From contig JAFRRE010000156.1 of NCBI GenBank assembly GCA_017428285.1, positions 1 to 37,821 on the forward strand: DNA of 37,821 nt, written 5' to 3'. The number at the start of each line of letters is the position of its first letter. The first letter of the stretch is position 1. This stretch comes from Bacteroidales bacterium. GTDB taxonomy: Bacteria; Bacteroidota; Bacteroidia; Bacteroidales; F082. The notes beneath the pieces are model-generated. The model saw only the letters and a program-made list of their open reading frames with translations. It made no database searches and was not told the DNA's origin. Below are positions 25,359 to 32,547 of this stretch, piece by piece. A program made the position numbers and the translations under genes.

Positions 25359-25733
25359 ATGTCTTTAGTTTATCCAAACGAGAGTTACGCTATCAGAGGT
25401 GCAGCGATGAGGGTTTATAATGTCCTTGGAAGTGGTTTCCTTGAGGCAGTATACCAAGAGGCATTGGAAATAGAGCTAGACAAGCGACATATTCCTTATG
25501 AAAAGGAAAAAGAACTGGATGTTTACTATGATGGCATTAGACTAGGTAAAAAGTATGTAGCTGATTTTGTGTGTTATGATAAAATCATTCTTGAATTAAA
25601 AGCTGTAAAGGAATTAGATGACTCACACAGAAGTCAAATATACAACTATTTAAAAGCAACAGGATTCAAATTAGGTTTTCTGATTAATTTCGGAAAATAT
25701 GATGAACTACAAATAGAAAGAAAAGTATTATAA
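25359..25733 (+). CDS. GxxExxY protein, PD-(D/E)XK nuclease-like fold
   Basis: A 124-residue protein named for its GFLEAVY motif (residues 23-29, within LGSGFLEAVYQEAL). The second half has the pattern of a PD-(D/E)XK core: VADFVCYDKIILELKAVKEL, with an Asp, then ELK as the E-x-K pair. The family is grouped with PDDEXK-type nucleases but has no well-established role. The start at 25359 follows the flanking repeat; the longer in-frame start at 25287 would translate the repeat itself. It lies between rmlA and rmlB, unrelated to sugar metabolism, and is bracketed by two related inverted-repeat elements, which suggests insertion as a unit. Confidence 0.9.
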   Translation: MSLVYPNESYAIRGAAMRVYNVLGSGFLEAVYQEALEIELDKRHIPYEKEKELDVYYDGIRLGKKYVADFVCYDKIILELKAVKELDDSHRSQIYNYLKATGFKLGFLINFGKYDELQIERKVL

Positions 25734-25761
25734 TCAATAAACACGTATAAATAATAATATT

Positions 25762-25896
25762 GAACACGGATTGACACCGATTTTACGGATGTATTTGCGA
25801 CGAGTCGCAAAAAACCGTTCAATCCAAAGTTTAGCAAACGAAGACCTTGTATTAGACCAGAAATGGTGTCCGTGTCAATCCGATAAATCCGTGTTC
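25762..25896. repeat. 135-bp inverted-repeat element, right flank of GxxExxY gene
   Basis: GAACACGGATT at 25762 on is matched by AATCCGTGTTC-type sequence ending at 25896, and GACACC inside the left arm by GGTGTC in the right arm. A perfect hairpin TTTGCGACGAGTCGCAAA lies at 25794-25811, nearly the same as in the left element. Confidence 0.85.
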
Positions 25897-25915
25897 AAAA
25901 AAAAAGAATAATAAT

Positions 25916-27130
25916 ATGTGTTATAAAAGAAACATCATCATCACTGGCGGTGCTGGTTTCATCGGTAGCCATGTGGTTCGCCTATTCGTGAACAAATATC
26001 CCGAATATAAGATCATCAACCTCGACAAGCTGACCTATGCCGGCAACCTCGCCAACCTGAAGGACATCGAGGACAAGCCCAACTACCGCTTTGTCAAGAT
26101 GGACATTTGCGACTTTGACAGCGTTTACAAACTGATGCAGGACGAGCATGTCGACGGCATCATCCACCTTGCCGCCGAGAGCCATGTGGACCGCTCCATC
26201 AAGGATCCGTTCACCTTTGCTCAGACCAATGTGATGGGAACTTTGAGCCTGTTGCAAGCCGCGAAGTTGTATTGGGAGAGTCTGCCAACGCCTTATACAG
26301 TTGAGGTCCCTGAGCCCGTCGAAGGGCCGACCTTAAAAGACGGTGCTTCGACAGGCTCAGCAACCTTCATTCCTTGCCGCTTCTATCACATCAGCACCGA
26401 TGAGGTCTATGGTGCTTTGGAGATGACACATCCTGAAGGCATTGAACCACCATTCACCACAAAGGCATCTTCTGGCAAGCATCATTTGGCATACGGCGAG
26501 AAGTTCTTCACCGAGGATTTGAAATATCAACCGCACAGTCCATATAGTGCCGCCAAGGCTGCGAGCGACCACTTCGTGAGAGCTTTCCATGATACCTACG
26601 GCCTTCCAACCATTGTCACTAACTGCTCCAACAACTACGGCCCTTATCAGTTCCCCGAGAAGCTCATCCCGCTGTTCATCAACAATATCCGCCACCGCAA
26701 GCCGTTGCCTGTGTATGGCAAAGGTGAGAACGTGCGTGACTGGCTCTATGTGGAAGACCATGCCAGGGCGATTGATCTTATCTTCCATAAGGGCAAAGTC
26801 GCAGAGACCTACAACATCGGTGGCTTCAACGAATGGAAGAACATAGACCTCATCAAGGTCTTGATTAACACCACCGACCGCCTCTTGGGTCGTCCCGAAG
26901 GTGCCGATATGGACTTGATTACCTACGTCACCGACCGTGCCGGCCATGATTTGCGTTATGCCATCGACTCCACCAAGCTTCAGAAGGAGCTGGGTTGGGA
27001 GCCGTCTTTGCAGTTCGAGGAAGGCATAGAGAAGACCGTCCGTTGGTATTTGGATAACCAAGAGTGGATGGACAATGTGACAAGTGGCGACTATCAGAAA
27101 TATTATGAGGAGATGTATAAAGGCAGATAG
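25916..27130 (+). CDS. rmlB: dTDP-glucose 4,6-dehydratase
   Basis: This enzyme converts dTDP-glucose to dTDP-4-keto-6-deoxyglucose. The 404-residue extended SDR protein has the NAD motif TGGAGFIGSH (residues 10-19), the STDEVYGAL active-site loop, and the catalytic Y210-x3-K214 in YSAAK. NCSNNYGPYQFPEKLIP and ENVRDWLYVEDHARAI are characteristic. It is longer than the usual ~350-380 residues partly because residues 130-150 (VPEPVEGPTLKDGASTGSA) are encoded by a palindromic repeat placed before the STDEVYG strand. The enzyme core looks intact on both sides. It is also named rfbB. A frame or splice problem is not needed to explain the insert. Confidence 0.96.
   Translation: MCYKRNIIITGGAGFIGSHVVRLFVNKYPEYKIINLDKLTYAGNLANLKDIEDKPNYRFVKMDICDFDSVYKLMQDEHVDGIIHLAAESHVDRSIKDPFTFAQTNVMGTLSLLQAAKLYWESLPTPYTVEVPEPVEGPTLKDGASTGSATFIPCRFYHISTDEVYGALEMTHPEGIEPPFTTKASSGKHHLAYGEKFFTEDLKYQPHSPYSAAKAASDHFVRAFHDTYGLPTIVTNCSNNYGPYQFPEKLIPLFINNIRHRKPLPVYGKGENVRDWLYVEDHARAIDLIFHKGKVAETYNIGGFNEWKNIDLIKVLINTTDRLLGRPEGADMDLITYVTDRAGHDLRYAIDSTKLQKELGWEPSLQFEEGIEKTVRWYLDNQEWMDNVTSGDYQKYYEEMYKGR
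26304..26365. repeat. Palindromic repeat inserted in frame in rmlB
   Basis: Arm AGGTCCCTGAGCCCGTCGAA... (26304-26327) faces the diverged inverse arm GGTGCTTCGACAGGCTCAGC... (26342-26365). It is read as VPEPVEGP and then GASTGSAT. It belongs to the same family as those in ispB and the A2M gene. Confidence 0.88.
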
Positions 27131-27158
27131 TGTGTTGAACTGAGATGTGGCTGATGGG

Positions 27159-27170
27159 GGCGAAGCTGTA
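27159..27170 (+). repeat. GGCGAAGCTGTA motif, copy 3 (upstream of sugar transferase)
   Basis: GGCGAAGCTGTA, 29 bases before the sugar transferase ATG, preceded by TGTGGCTGA as in copy 2. Confidence 0.55.
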
Positions 27171-27199
27171 AATTTAGAATTATTTCAATATTATCAGAT

Positions 27200-27853
27200 A
27201 TGAATACAACAAGGAGAAAAATCAATCTCGCACTAAAAAGAATTGGTGATGTTTTGATCAGTTTGTTGATTATTATTGTTTTGTTCGTTATCCCTGTTTT
27301 TGAGATCATTGCTATTGCTATTGGGTTGACCTCAAAAGGACCGGTGATATTTAAACAAAAACGTGTCGGTAAGGATAAGAAGATATTTTTGATGTTTAAG
27401 TTCCGAACCATGATTGTCGAACAATTTGACAAGGATGGGAATGAAATTATGTCAGAAGATAGAATAACTTCAGTAGGTAGAATATTGAGGAAACTGAGTT
27501 TGGACGAACTACCACAACTTTTTAACATATTAAATGGCACTATGAGTATTATTGGACCAAGACCTATGCTTGATTACCAAGCTGAAAGGTGTACAGAGGA
27601 AGAGAATGGCCGTTTTGCGATGCGACCTGGAATGACAGGCTGGGCCCAAGTTAAGGGAAGAAATAACATTTATTGGGAAGAGCGGATTAAGTATGATTTG
27701 GAGTATATCAGGAACTATTCCATTTGGTTTGATATTAAGATATTTTTCTTGTCATTCATCACGGTCTTCAAGAGGGAAGGCACAGATGTGAAGACGGAAT
27801 ATAGAGGCGTGGATCGTTTTTCGAAAGCTTATCAAGGCGAAAATAAGCAATAG
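27200..27853 (+). CDS. Initiating sugar-phosphate transferase (PglC/WcaJ-type)
   Basis: A 217-residue monotopic phosphoglycosyl transferase. It moves a sugar-1-phosphate from a nucleotide sugar to undecaprenyl phosphate, starting repeat-unit synthesis. KRIGDVLISLLIIIVLFVIP is the N-terminal membrane helix. The catalytic region has KGPVIFKQKRVGKDKK, FKFRTM, LRKLSLDELPQLFNILNGTM, IIGPRP and MRPGMTGWAQVKGRN, all typical of the bacterial sugar transferase family. Short length (no N-terminal four-helix domain) places it with PglC rather than full WcaJ. The sugar is unknown. Next gene starts 33 bp downstream. Confidence 0.94.
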   Translation: MNTTRRKINLALKRIGDVLISLLIIIVLFVIPVFEIIAIAIGLTSKGPVIFKQKRVGKDKKIFLMFKFRTMIVEQFDKDGNEIMSEDRITSVGRILRKLSLDELPQLFNILNGTMSIIGPRPMLDYQAERCTEEENGRFAMRPGMTGWAQVKGRNNIYWEERIKYDLEYIRNYSIWFDIKIFFLSFITVFKREGTDVKTEYRGVDRFSKAYQGENKQ

Positions 27854-27886
27854 TTTTGCATCGTTTTTCGTAAAATCATAATCAAT

Positions 27887-29182
27887 ATGTCCATGGATTA
27901 TAACATAGAAGATGAAGGAATAGAATCTATTGTCTCCTATGGGAGTTGGAACCAGGGTTTCTTTAACAAACTCTGTGCATTGGTTTTTGCGCTGGCACCC
28001 ATATTACAGCACTATATAGGTATAATACAAAATGCCGGTTTCACAGTATTGATACTGATTTCCCCGATTCTCGTTTTAAAGTTTTTGGCGAAGATAAGTG
28101 GAAACGGTATCAATAAGGAGTGTTTGGTGGCTATTTTACCATTGATTCTATTTGAGTTGTACACTGTTGTTGTGCATGGTGTAGTTGCATCTCGGTTGTT
28201 TTATGTATTGTTTTTGATATTGTTGTTTTTGAGTATTGCAAGTGGATGCGTCAATATTTCATATTTTATTAGATATGCTGTCATTGTTGCTATTATGGCA
28301 ACGATTGCTGTATTGGCTGAATACGTTTCACATTATGTCTTACATCGAGATCTTGATTTAAAATTTTTGGAATATTTGGTTAAAGACGATACCATTTGGG
28401 ATAGGAATGCAGAGGCTATTGAAGGTTTGGATGTTTCGGCTTATTTTTTTAGGCCTTCAGGATTTTTCTTGGAGCCGTCGCATTTCTTCTTGTATTCTTT
28501 CCCGCTGATAGGCGTATGCCTGTTGTCTCCGGAAAGAAATCGGAAAAGTATGCGTGCCGCTATTTTCATTTCTCTAGGTGTAATTCTTTCTACATCAGGT
28601 ATGGGTATTGCTTGTGTAATCGGATTATGGCTGGTTTATTTTGTTCTTAAAAACAATGATTTTGGAATAAAAGGGGCTCTAGCGAGATTTTTCTCGGCTC
28701 GAACTATATTGATTGGAGCGGTTGCTATTGTTATATTATTTGTTGCATATCTTTTTGTTCCCTTTTTCCAATCTAGCGTGGATCGCATTTTTACGAACGA
28801 CGATCATAGTGCAATTGATGGTCGTGTAAGGTTGGCTAGTAGTTTTGCCAAATCCATTTCTGGTCAAGCGATATATTTTGGCACTCCTGGAATCACAAGA
28901 GGTCTTGAATTCAATCTTTCGGGGTTTTATGCTACCTATTTCAAATGGGGTATTGTAGGTTTGTTTTTCACATATTGGTTCTATATTCAAGGAATATTCA
29001 AATTAAAAGGAGCTTATTTTTGGATTAGTCTCATTATCGTTGTTATTTCTTATTATACTGCTCATACCCATGGCACATTTTATATGCTCTATTATATCCT
29101 CTTTTTGATGAGTGGCTATTATGATAGAAGCATGGAAAAGTATCAATTTGAAATTGAACCAAATCAATTTGAATCAGATTAA
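27887..29182 (+). CDS. O-antigen/capsule polymerase-like membrane protein (Wzy-like)
   Basis: A 431-residue protein with about 10-12 predicted membrane segments (for example VALIFVLAPILQHYIG-like and ILLFLSIASGCV stretches). A long soluble loop near residues 285-330 contains VDRIFTNDDHSAIDGRVRLA, in the position of the periplasmic loop of O-antigen polymerases and ligases. Sequence conservation in this family is poor, so the call rests on topology, the R-rich GRVRLA loop and its place between the initiating transferase and the ATP-grasp gene. It may instead be an O-antigen ligase. Base composition is strongly AT-rich, usual for polymerase genes. Confidence 0.78.
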   Translation: MSMDYNIEDEGIESIVSYGSWNQGFFNKLCALVFALAPILQHYIGIIQNAGFTVLILISPILVLKFLAKISGNGINKECLVAILPLILFELYTVVVHGVVASRLFYVLFLILLFLSIASGCVNISYFIRYAVIVAIMATIAVLAEYVSHYVLHRDLDLKFLEYLVKDDTIWDRNAEAIEGLDVSAYFFRPSGFFLEPSHFFLYSFPLIGVCLLSPERNRKSMRAAIFISLGVILSTSGMGIACVIGLWLVYFVLKNNDFGIKGALARFFSARTILIGAVAIVILFVAYLFVPFFQSSVDRIFTNDDHSAIDGRVRLASSFAKSISGQAIYFGTPGITRGLEFNLSGFYATYFKWGIVGLFFTYWFYIQGIFKLKGAYFWISLIIVVISYYTAHTHGTFYMLYYILFLMSGYYDRSMEKYQFEIEPNQFESD

Positions 29183-29191
29183 TTTAGCAAC

Positions 29192-30418
29192 ATGAAATCA
29201 TTAGTTATAGCAGGCGGAGTGCCTCAAATTGAACTTATCAAGCAATTGAAAGCACGTGGCATAGAGACTTTGTTGGCCGACGGCAGTCCCAATGCCGTGG
29301 CTAGACCCTATTGCGACAAGTTCTATCACGTGGACGTCTTCGATATAGAAGCCATTAAAGATATTGCTGTCACAGAAAAAGTAGATTTCCTCATCACCGT
29401 TTGTGCCGACCAGGTGCTGCTGGTGGTGGCCAAGGTGTCGGAGCTGTTGGGACTTCCTTGTTATATCCGTTACGAGACTTGTAAGGATGTGTCAGACAAA
29501 ATCCGAATGAAACGCATTTTCAAGGCCAACGGCATCCCGACCACGGACTATGTGGAGACGGATAAGCTTGATATGGAGGTGATAGGTAAACTGAAATTCC
29601 CGTTGGTGGTGAAGCCCGTGGATGCCTATAGTTCCAAGGGAGTGAGAAAAGCGGAAAACCTTGAGGAATTGAAGCAGTATTATGAAGAAGCCCATACCAT
29701 CAGCCGCAGCGGAGGCGTGATTGTAGAGGAATTCTTTACGGGTGAGGAAATCAGTGTGGATGCTTTTGTGGTGAATGGCAAGGCACATGTGCTCAATGTC
29801 ACCAACAGCGAAAAGGTGAAGGACAAAGATAGGTTTGTCATTTTCCGAGGCCGCTATCCCGTGAAAGCCTCTGAGGCGGTGTTGAAACAGATCGATGAGA
29901 TTGCACAAAAGATTGCCGACGGCTTTGGCTTGGTCAATGCACCTTTATTGATTCAGTTGTTGCATCATGGCGACGAGGTGTCGGTGCTGGAGTTCTGTGC
30001 TCGCACGGGTGGCAATATGAAATATTTGCTCATCAAGTATTCCACAGGTGTGGATGTGATTGGCGCAACTATCGACATTACCCTTGGAAAGGATCCTGAC
30101 TTGAGCAAGAAGTGCAAGAGCTATAACATAGTGGTGAACGATTTCATTTATTGCCAACCCGGTGTTTTTGACCATTTTGTGGGTTTTGAAGAGCTGGAAA
30201 AACAGGGAGTGATCAACGAATTCCATCCTGTCAGAATCAAAGGAACGGAAATGCGTGGTGTGACCAGCAGCAGCGACCGCGTGGCGGGAATGAACATCGT
30301 AGCAGATTCCATTGAGCAATACAACGACAAACTGCATAAAATCAACGAGACGGTTAAAGTGATTGATGTTGAAGGGAAAGATATCATGCGGCATGATTTA
30401 TTGCCTGATTTGGCTTGA
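29192..30418 (+). CDS. ATP-grasp family ligase in polysaccharide cluster
   Basis: A 408-residue protein with the ATP-grasp layout of carboxylate-amine/thiol ligases. The N-terminal pre-ATP-grasp domain is SLVIAGGVPQIELIKQLKAR. The ATP-binding lobe has KFPLVVKPVDAYSSKGV (around residues 134-150) and GVIVEEFFTGEEISVDAFVV. The Mg-binding strand is VLEFCARTGGNMKYLL. Such enzymes join an acyl phosphate to an amine. In this location it may attach an amino acid or similar group to a sugar, but carbamoyl-phosphate-synthase-like ligases of other roles are equally possible. It starts 9 bp after the polymerase gene, so it is in the same operon. Confidence 0.85.
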   Translation: MKSLVIAGGVPQIELIKQLKARGIETLLADGSPNAVARPYCDKFYHVDVFDIEAIKDIAVTEKVDFLITVCADQVLLVVAKVSELLGLPCYIRYETCKDVSDKIRMKRIFKANGIPTTDYVETDKLDMEVIGKLKFPLVVKPVDAYSSKGVRKAENLEELKQYYEEAHTISRSGGVIVEEFFTGEEISVDAFVVNGKAHVLNVTNSEKVKDKDRFVIFRGRYPVKASEAVLKQIDEIAQKIADGFGLVNAPLLIQLLHHGDEVSVLEFCARTGGNMKYLLIKYSTGVDVIGATIDITLGKDPDLSKKCKSYNIVVNDFIYCQPGVFDHFVGFEELEKQGVINEFHPVRIKGTEMRGVTSSSDRVAGMNIVADSIEQYNDKLHKINETVKVIDVEGKDIMRHDLLPDLA

Positions 30419-30443
30419 TTATAATAACCTTACGAAGCTAAGT

Positions 30444-30788
30444 ATGAATAAAACGAAGAAAAAAGTTATCGCGTTTTCATTTCTGGTGGCAATGAGTATG
30501 TTACTGGCTGCCGATGTTTCTGCACAATCTCAGGAAAGGCCTGGTGGACTGTTTGGGTCGATGTCCAATGCATCCACCACTAGCGGTATGATGAATCGTA
30601 GCAATGATATGGTTGGGAGCAACCTTAATGGTCAAGGCTTTGGGGCTACCGAAGGTAACATTACCGGACAAACTTTCGGCGCACCTTTGGGCAGTGGACT
30701 ATTTGTTCTGCTCGTTGCCGGCGCAGGTTATGCGACACTTAAGGCAAAGAAAAAGCAACAACAAAACAGAAAGGAAAATAAGGCATGA
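30444..30788 (+). CDS. Small exported protein with C-terminal membrane anchor (PID-CTERM-like)
   Basis: A 114-residue protein. The signal peptide (about residues 1-25, ending SAQ) is followed by RPGGLFG and a Gly/Ser/Asn-rich middle. The C-terminus is a short motif FGAPLGSGLFVLLVAGAGY plus a basic tail KAKKKQQQ. The P-L-G-S-G followed by a hydrophobic stretch and Lys cluster resembles exosortase-type (PID-CTERM-like) sorting signals of Bacteroidota, but I cannot confirm this by profile. The start at 30444 is chosen for the signal peptide. The stop overlaps the next start by 4 bp (ATGA), so expression of the two is coupled. Confidence 0.65.
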   Translation: MNKTKKKVIAFSFLVAMSMLLAADVSAQSQERPGGLFGSMSNASTTSGMMNRSNDMVGSNLNGQGFGATEGNITGQTFGAPLGSGLFVLLVAGAGYATLKAKKKQQQNRKENKA

Positions 30789-32431
30789 AAAAGCTGAGCA
30801 CAATCATTGCATTAATGGCACTGTTGGTGGCCATGACGCAATGCAAGAAGGAAGAGCAGCCCACGCCGAGCAGTGAGGATAAAGGCGTGGCTATCACACT
30901 CAACATCAAAGGCGATGGCACCAGGATGGACGTGAATACCAATACAGGTGCTGTGACTTACGAGAGTGGCGATGTGGTGTATGTGGCTAGTGGCGGCAAA
31001 TATGTCGGCATGTTGACGCACAACGGTACAAACTTCGGCGGTACCATCACCGACCCGATGGTAGGTGAGCCGCTTCATTTCTATTTTCTTGGCAATGTGA
31101 CACCTACTGAGACACTTACACAGGGAGTCACCACTTCTTGCTCTGTGGTCATCAGTGACCAGACGGAGGAGTTGCCCGTGATAGAGTATGCGCCTTCAAA
31201 CGAAACCTATACCGGAGGCGTGACCGCTTTCACGGCCATGCTGTTGAACAAGTGTGCTTTGGTGAAGTTTGACGTGACCACTTCGTCAAATGCTGCAACA
31301 TGCATTACAGGGATGAACAACAAGGTGACGGTGAATTTTGCTGAGAACACGCTGACTCCATCGCAAGAAGGCACAGGTCTTATCAAGCTTGGTGAAGGTA
31401 GTGGCGAGAGGTGGGCCATCTTATTGCCGCAAGATGCTGTTGAAGAATGCGACGCCTTTTCTGAGGATGGAGCGTATACTGGCACTTGCGCTTCTATCCC
31501 TGCCATTACGGAGAATGCTTACTTGACAGCAGGCATTGAGGTAAACGTCACCACGGAGGTTAGTGAAATACCTGTTGGTGCCATCAATGGCAAGTTCACT
31601 ATCAATGCCAATGGTGACCAAGTGTATTTTTCGCAAGGCAATTTGCAATACATAGGAAGTGCTGCCACACCATATTGGAAATTTGCCGATCATCAATGGG
31701 ATTATTTTGGAACATCAACTGGGCAAAATAGTAGTGACCCTAATGTTGACCGTGACCTTTTCGGTTTTGGAACAAGTGGTTGGAACAACGGCAATTATTA
31801 TTACCAACCTTACGATACCGATCAAACCAATCTTTGGGAGGAACCTTATGAATATGTTGCTGATGGCTATGGTCCCATTGCTGGGACAGATTACCATTTC
31901 GTTTATAGTTTGACTGGAACCTATGCCAACGCTGACTGGGGCGTTTACAATGCCATTTCCAACGGTGGCAATATGCCCGGCCTTTGGCGCACGTTGACAA
32001 TTATTGAATGGAGTTACGTTTGTTACAGTCGCACTACGCTGTCGGGTATTCGATTTGCCAATGCCGTGGTGAATGGTATTAGCGGTATTATCCTATTGCC
32101 AGACGACTGGAGTACTTCTGTGTACGAACTGAATGAAACCAACGAATTTGAGGGACAATACGAACTCAATATGATTGCTTTGGATGATTGGTCCAATATG
32201 GAGACCAATGGAGCCGTATTCCTGCCTGCCGCTGGTTATCGAAATGGCACTATAGTGCGAAGTGTCGGTTATTGGGGCGAATATTGGACCTCGACCTGTG
32301 ATTCTGAAATAGCCACATGTGTATTGTTTTGGAATTATCCTGATTTTGAAGATCGAGTGGGTCCGTACGTTGATGGTGCGTATTGCTGCGATGGTCTTTC
32401 TGTACGCTTGGTACAAGATGTTGAACCTTAA
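30785..32431 (+). CDS. Large surface lipoprotein with FISUMP-like C-terminal domain
   Basis: A 548-residue lipoprotein. The signal ends LLVAMTQC (cysteine at about residue 20) with KKEEQ after it. The N-terminal ~260 residues are beta-rich and fimbrillin-like (VAITLNIKGDGTRMDV, EYAPSNETYTGGV). From about residue 268 it reads GKFTINANGDQVYFSQGNL. The rest follows: WRTLTIIEWSYVCYSR, then GAVFLPAAGYRNG and YWTSTCDSE, and SVRLVQ at the end. That is the order of the Fibrobacter succinogenes major paralogous domain type found in many Bacteroidales lipoproteins. It is probably a surface adhesin-like or matrix protein. Coupled to the small anchored protein just upstream. Confidence 0.78.
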   Translation: MKKLSTIIALMALLVAMTQCKKEEQPTPSSEDKGVAITLNIKGDGTRMDVNTNTGAVTYESGDVVYVASGGKYVGMLTHNGTNFGGTITDPMVGEPLHFYFLGNVTPTETLTQGVTTSCSVVISDQTEELPVIEYAPSNETYTGGVTAFTAMLLNKCALVKFDVTTSSNAATCITGMNNKVTVNFAENTLTPSQEGTGLIKLGEGSGERWAILLPQDAVEECDAFSEDGAYTGTCASIPAITENAYLTAGIEVNVTTEVSEIPVGAINGKFTINANGDQVYFSQGNLQYIGSAATPYWKFADHQWDYFGTSTGQNSSDPNVDRDLFGFGTSGWNNGNYYYQPYDTDQTNLWEEPYEYVADGYGPIAGTDYHFVYSLTGTYANADWGVYNAISNGGNMPGLWRTLTIIEWSYVCYSRTTLSGIRFANAVVNGISGIILLPDDWSTSVYELNETNEFEGQYELNMIALDDWSNMETNGAVFLPAAGYRNGTIVRSVGYWGEYWTSTCDSEIATCVLFWNYPDFEDRVGPYVDGAYCCDGLSVRLVQDVEP

Positions 32432-32477
32432 CCCATCAACTCTAACCCCTACCCCCTAAACTCTAAATAATCTACTG

Positions 32478-32514
32478 ACTCTAAACACTAAACTCTAAAC
32501 ACTAAACTCTAAAC
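32478..32514. repeat. 14-bp tandem repeat before lysine-pathway gene
   Basis: ACTCTAAACACTAA occurs twice in tandem and starts a third time (32478-32491, 32492-32505, 32506-32514). The preceding bases are also CTAAACTC-rich. It is a telomere-like simple repeat with no coding content. Confidence 0.85.
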
Positions 32515-32547
32515 TTTATAAAGACAATATTTAAACAACATAACATC

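Noticed and set aside
32478..32514. CRISPR-like tandem repeat
   Set aside because: Units are 14 bp with no spacers; no cas genes nearby. Same judgement for the 8-bp repeats at 6410-6441.
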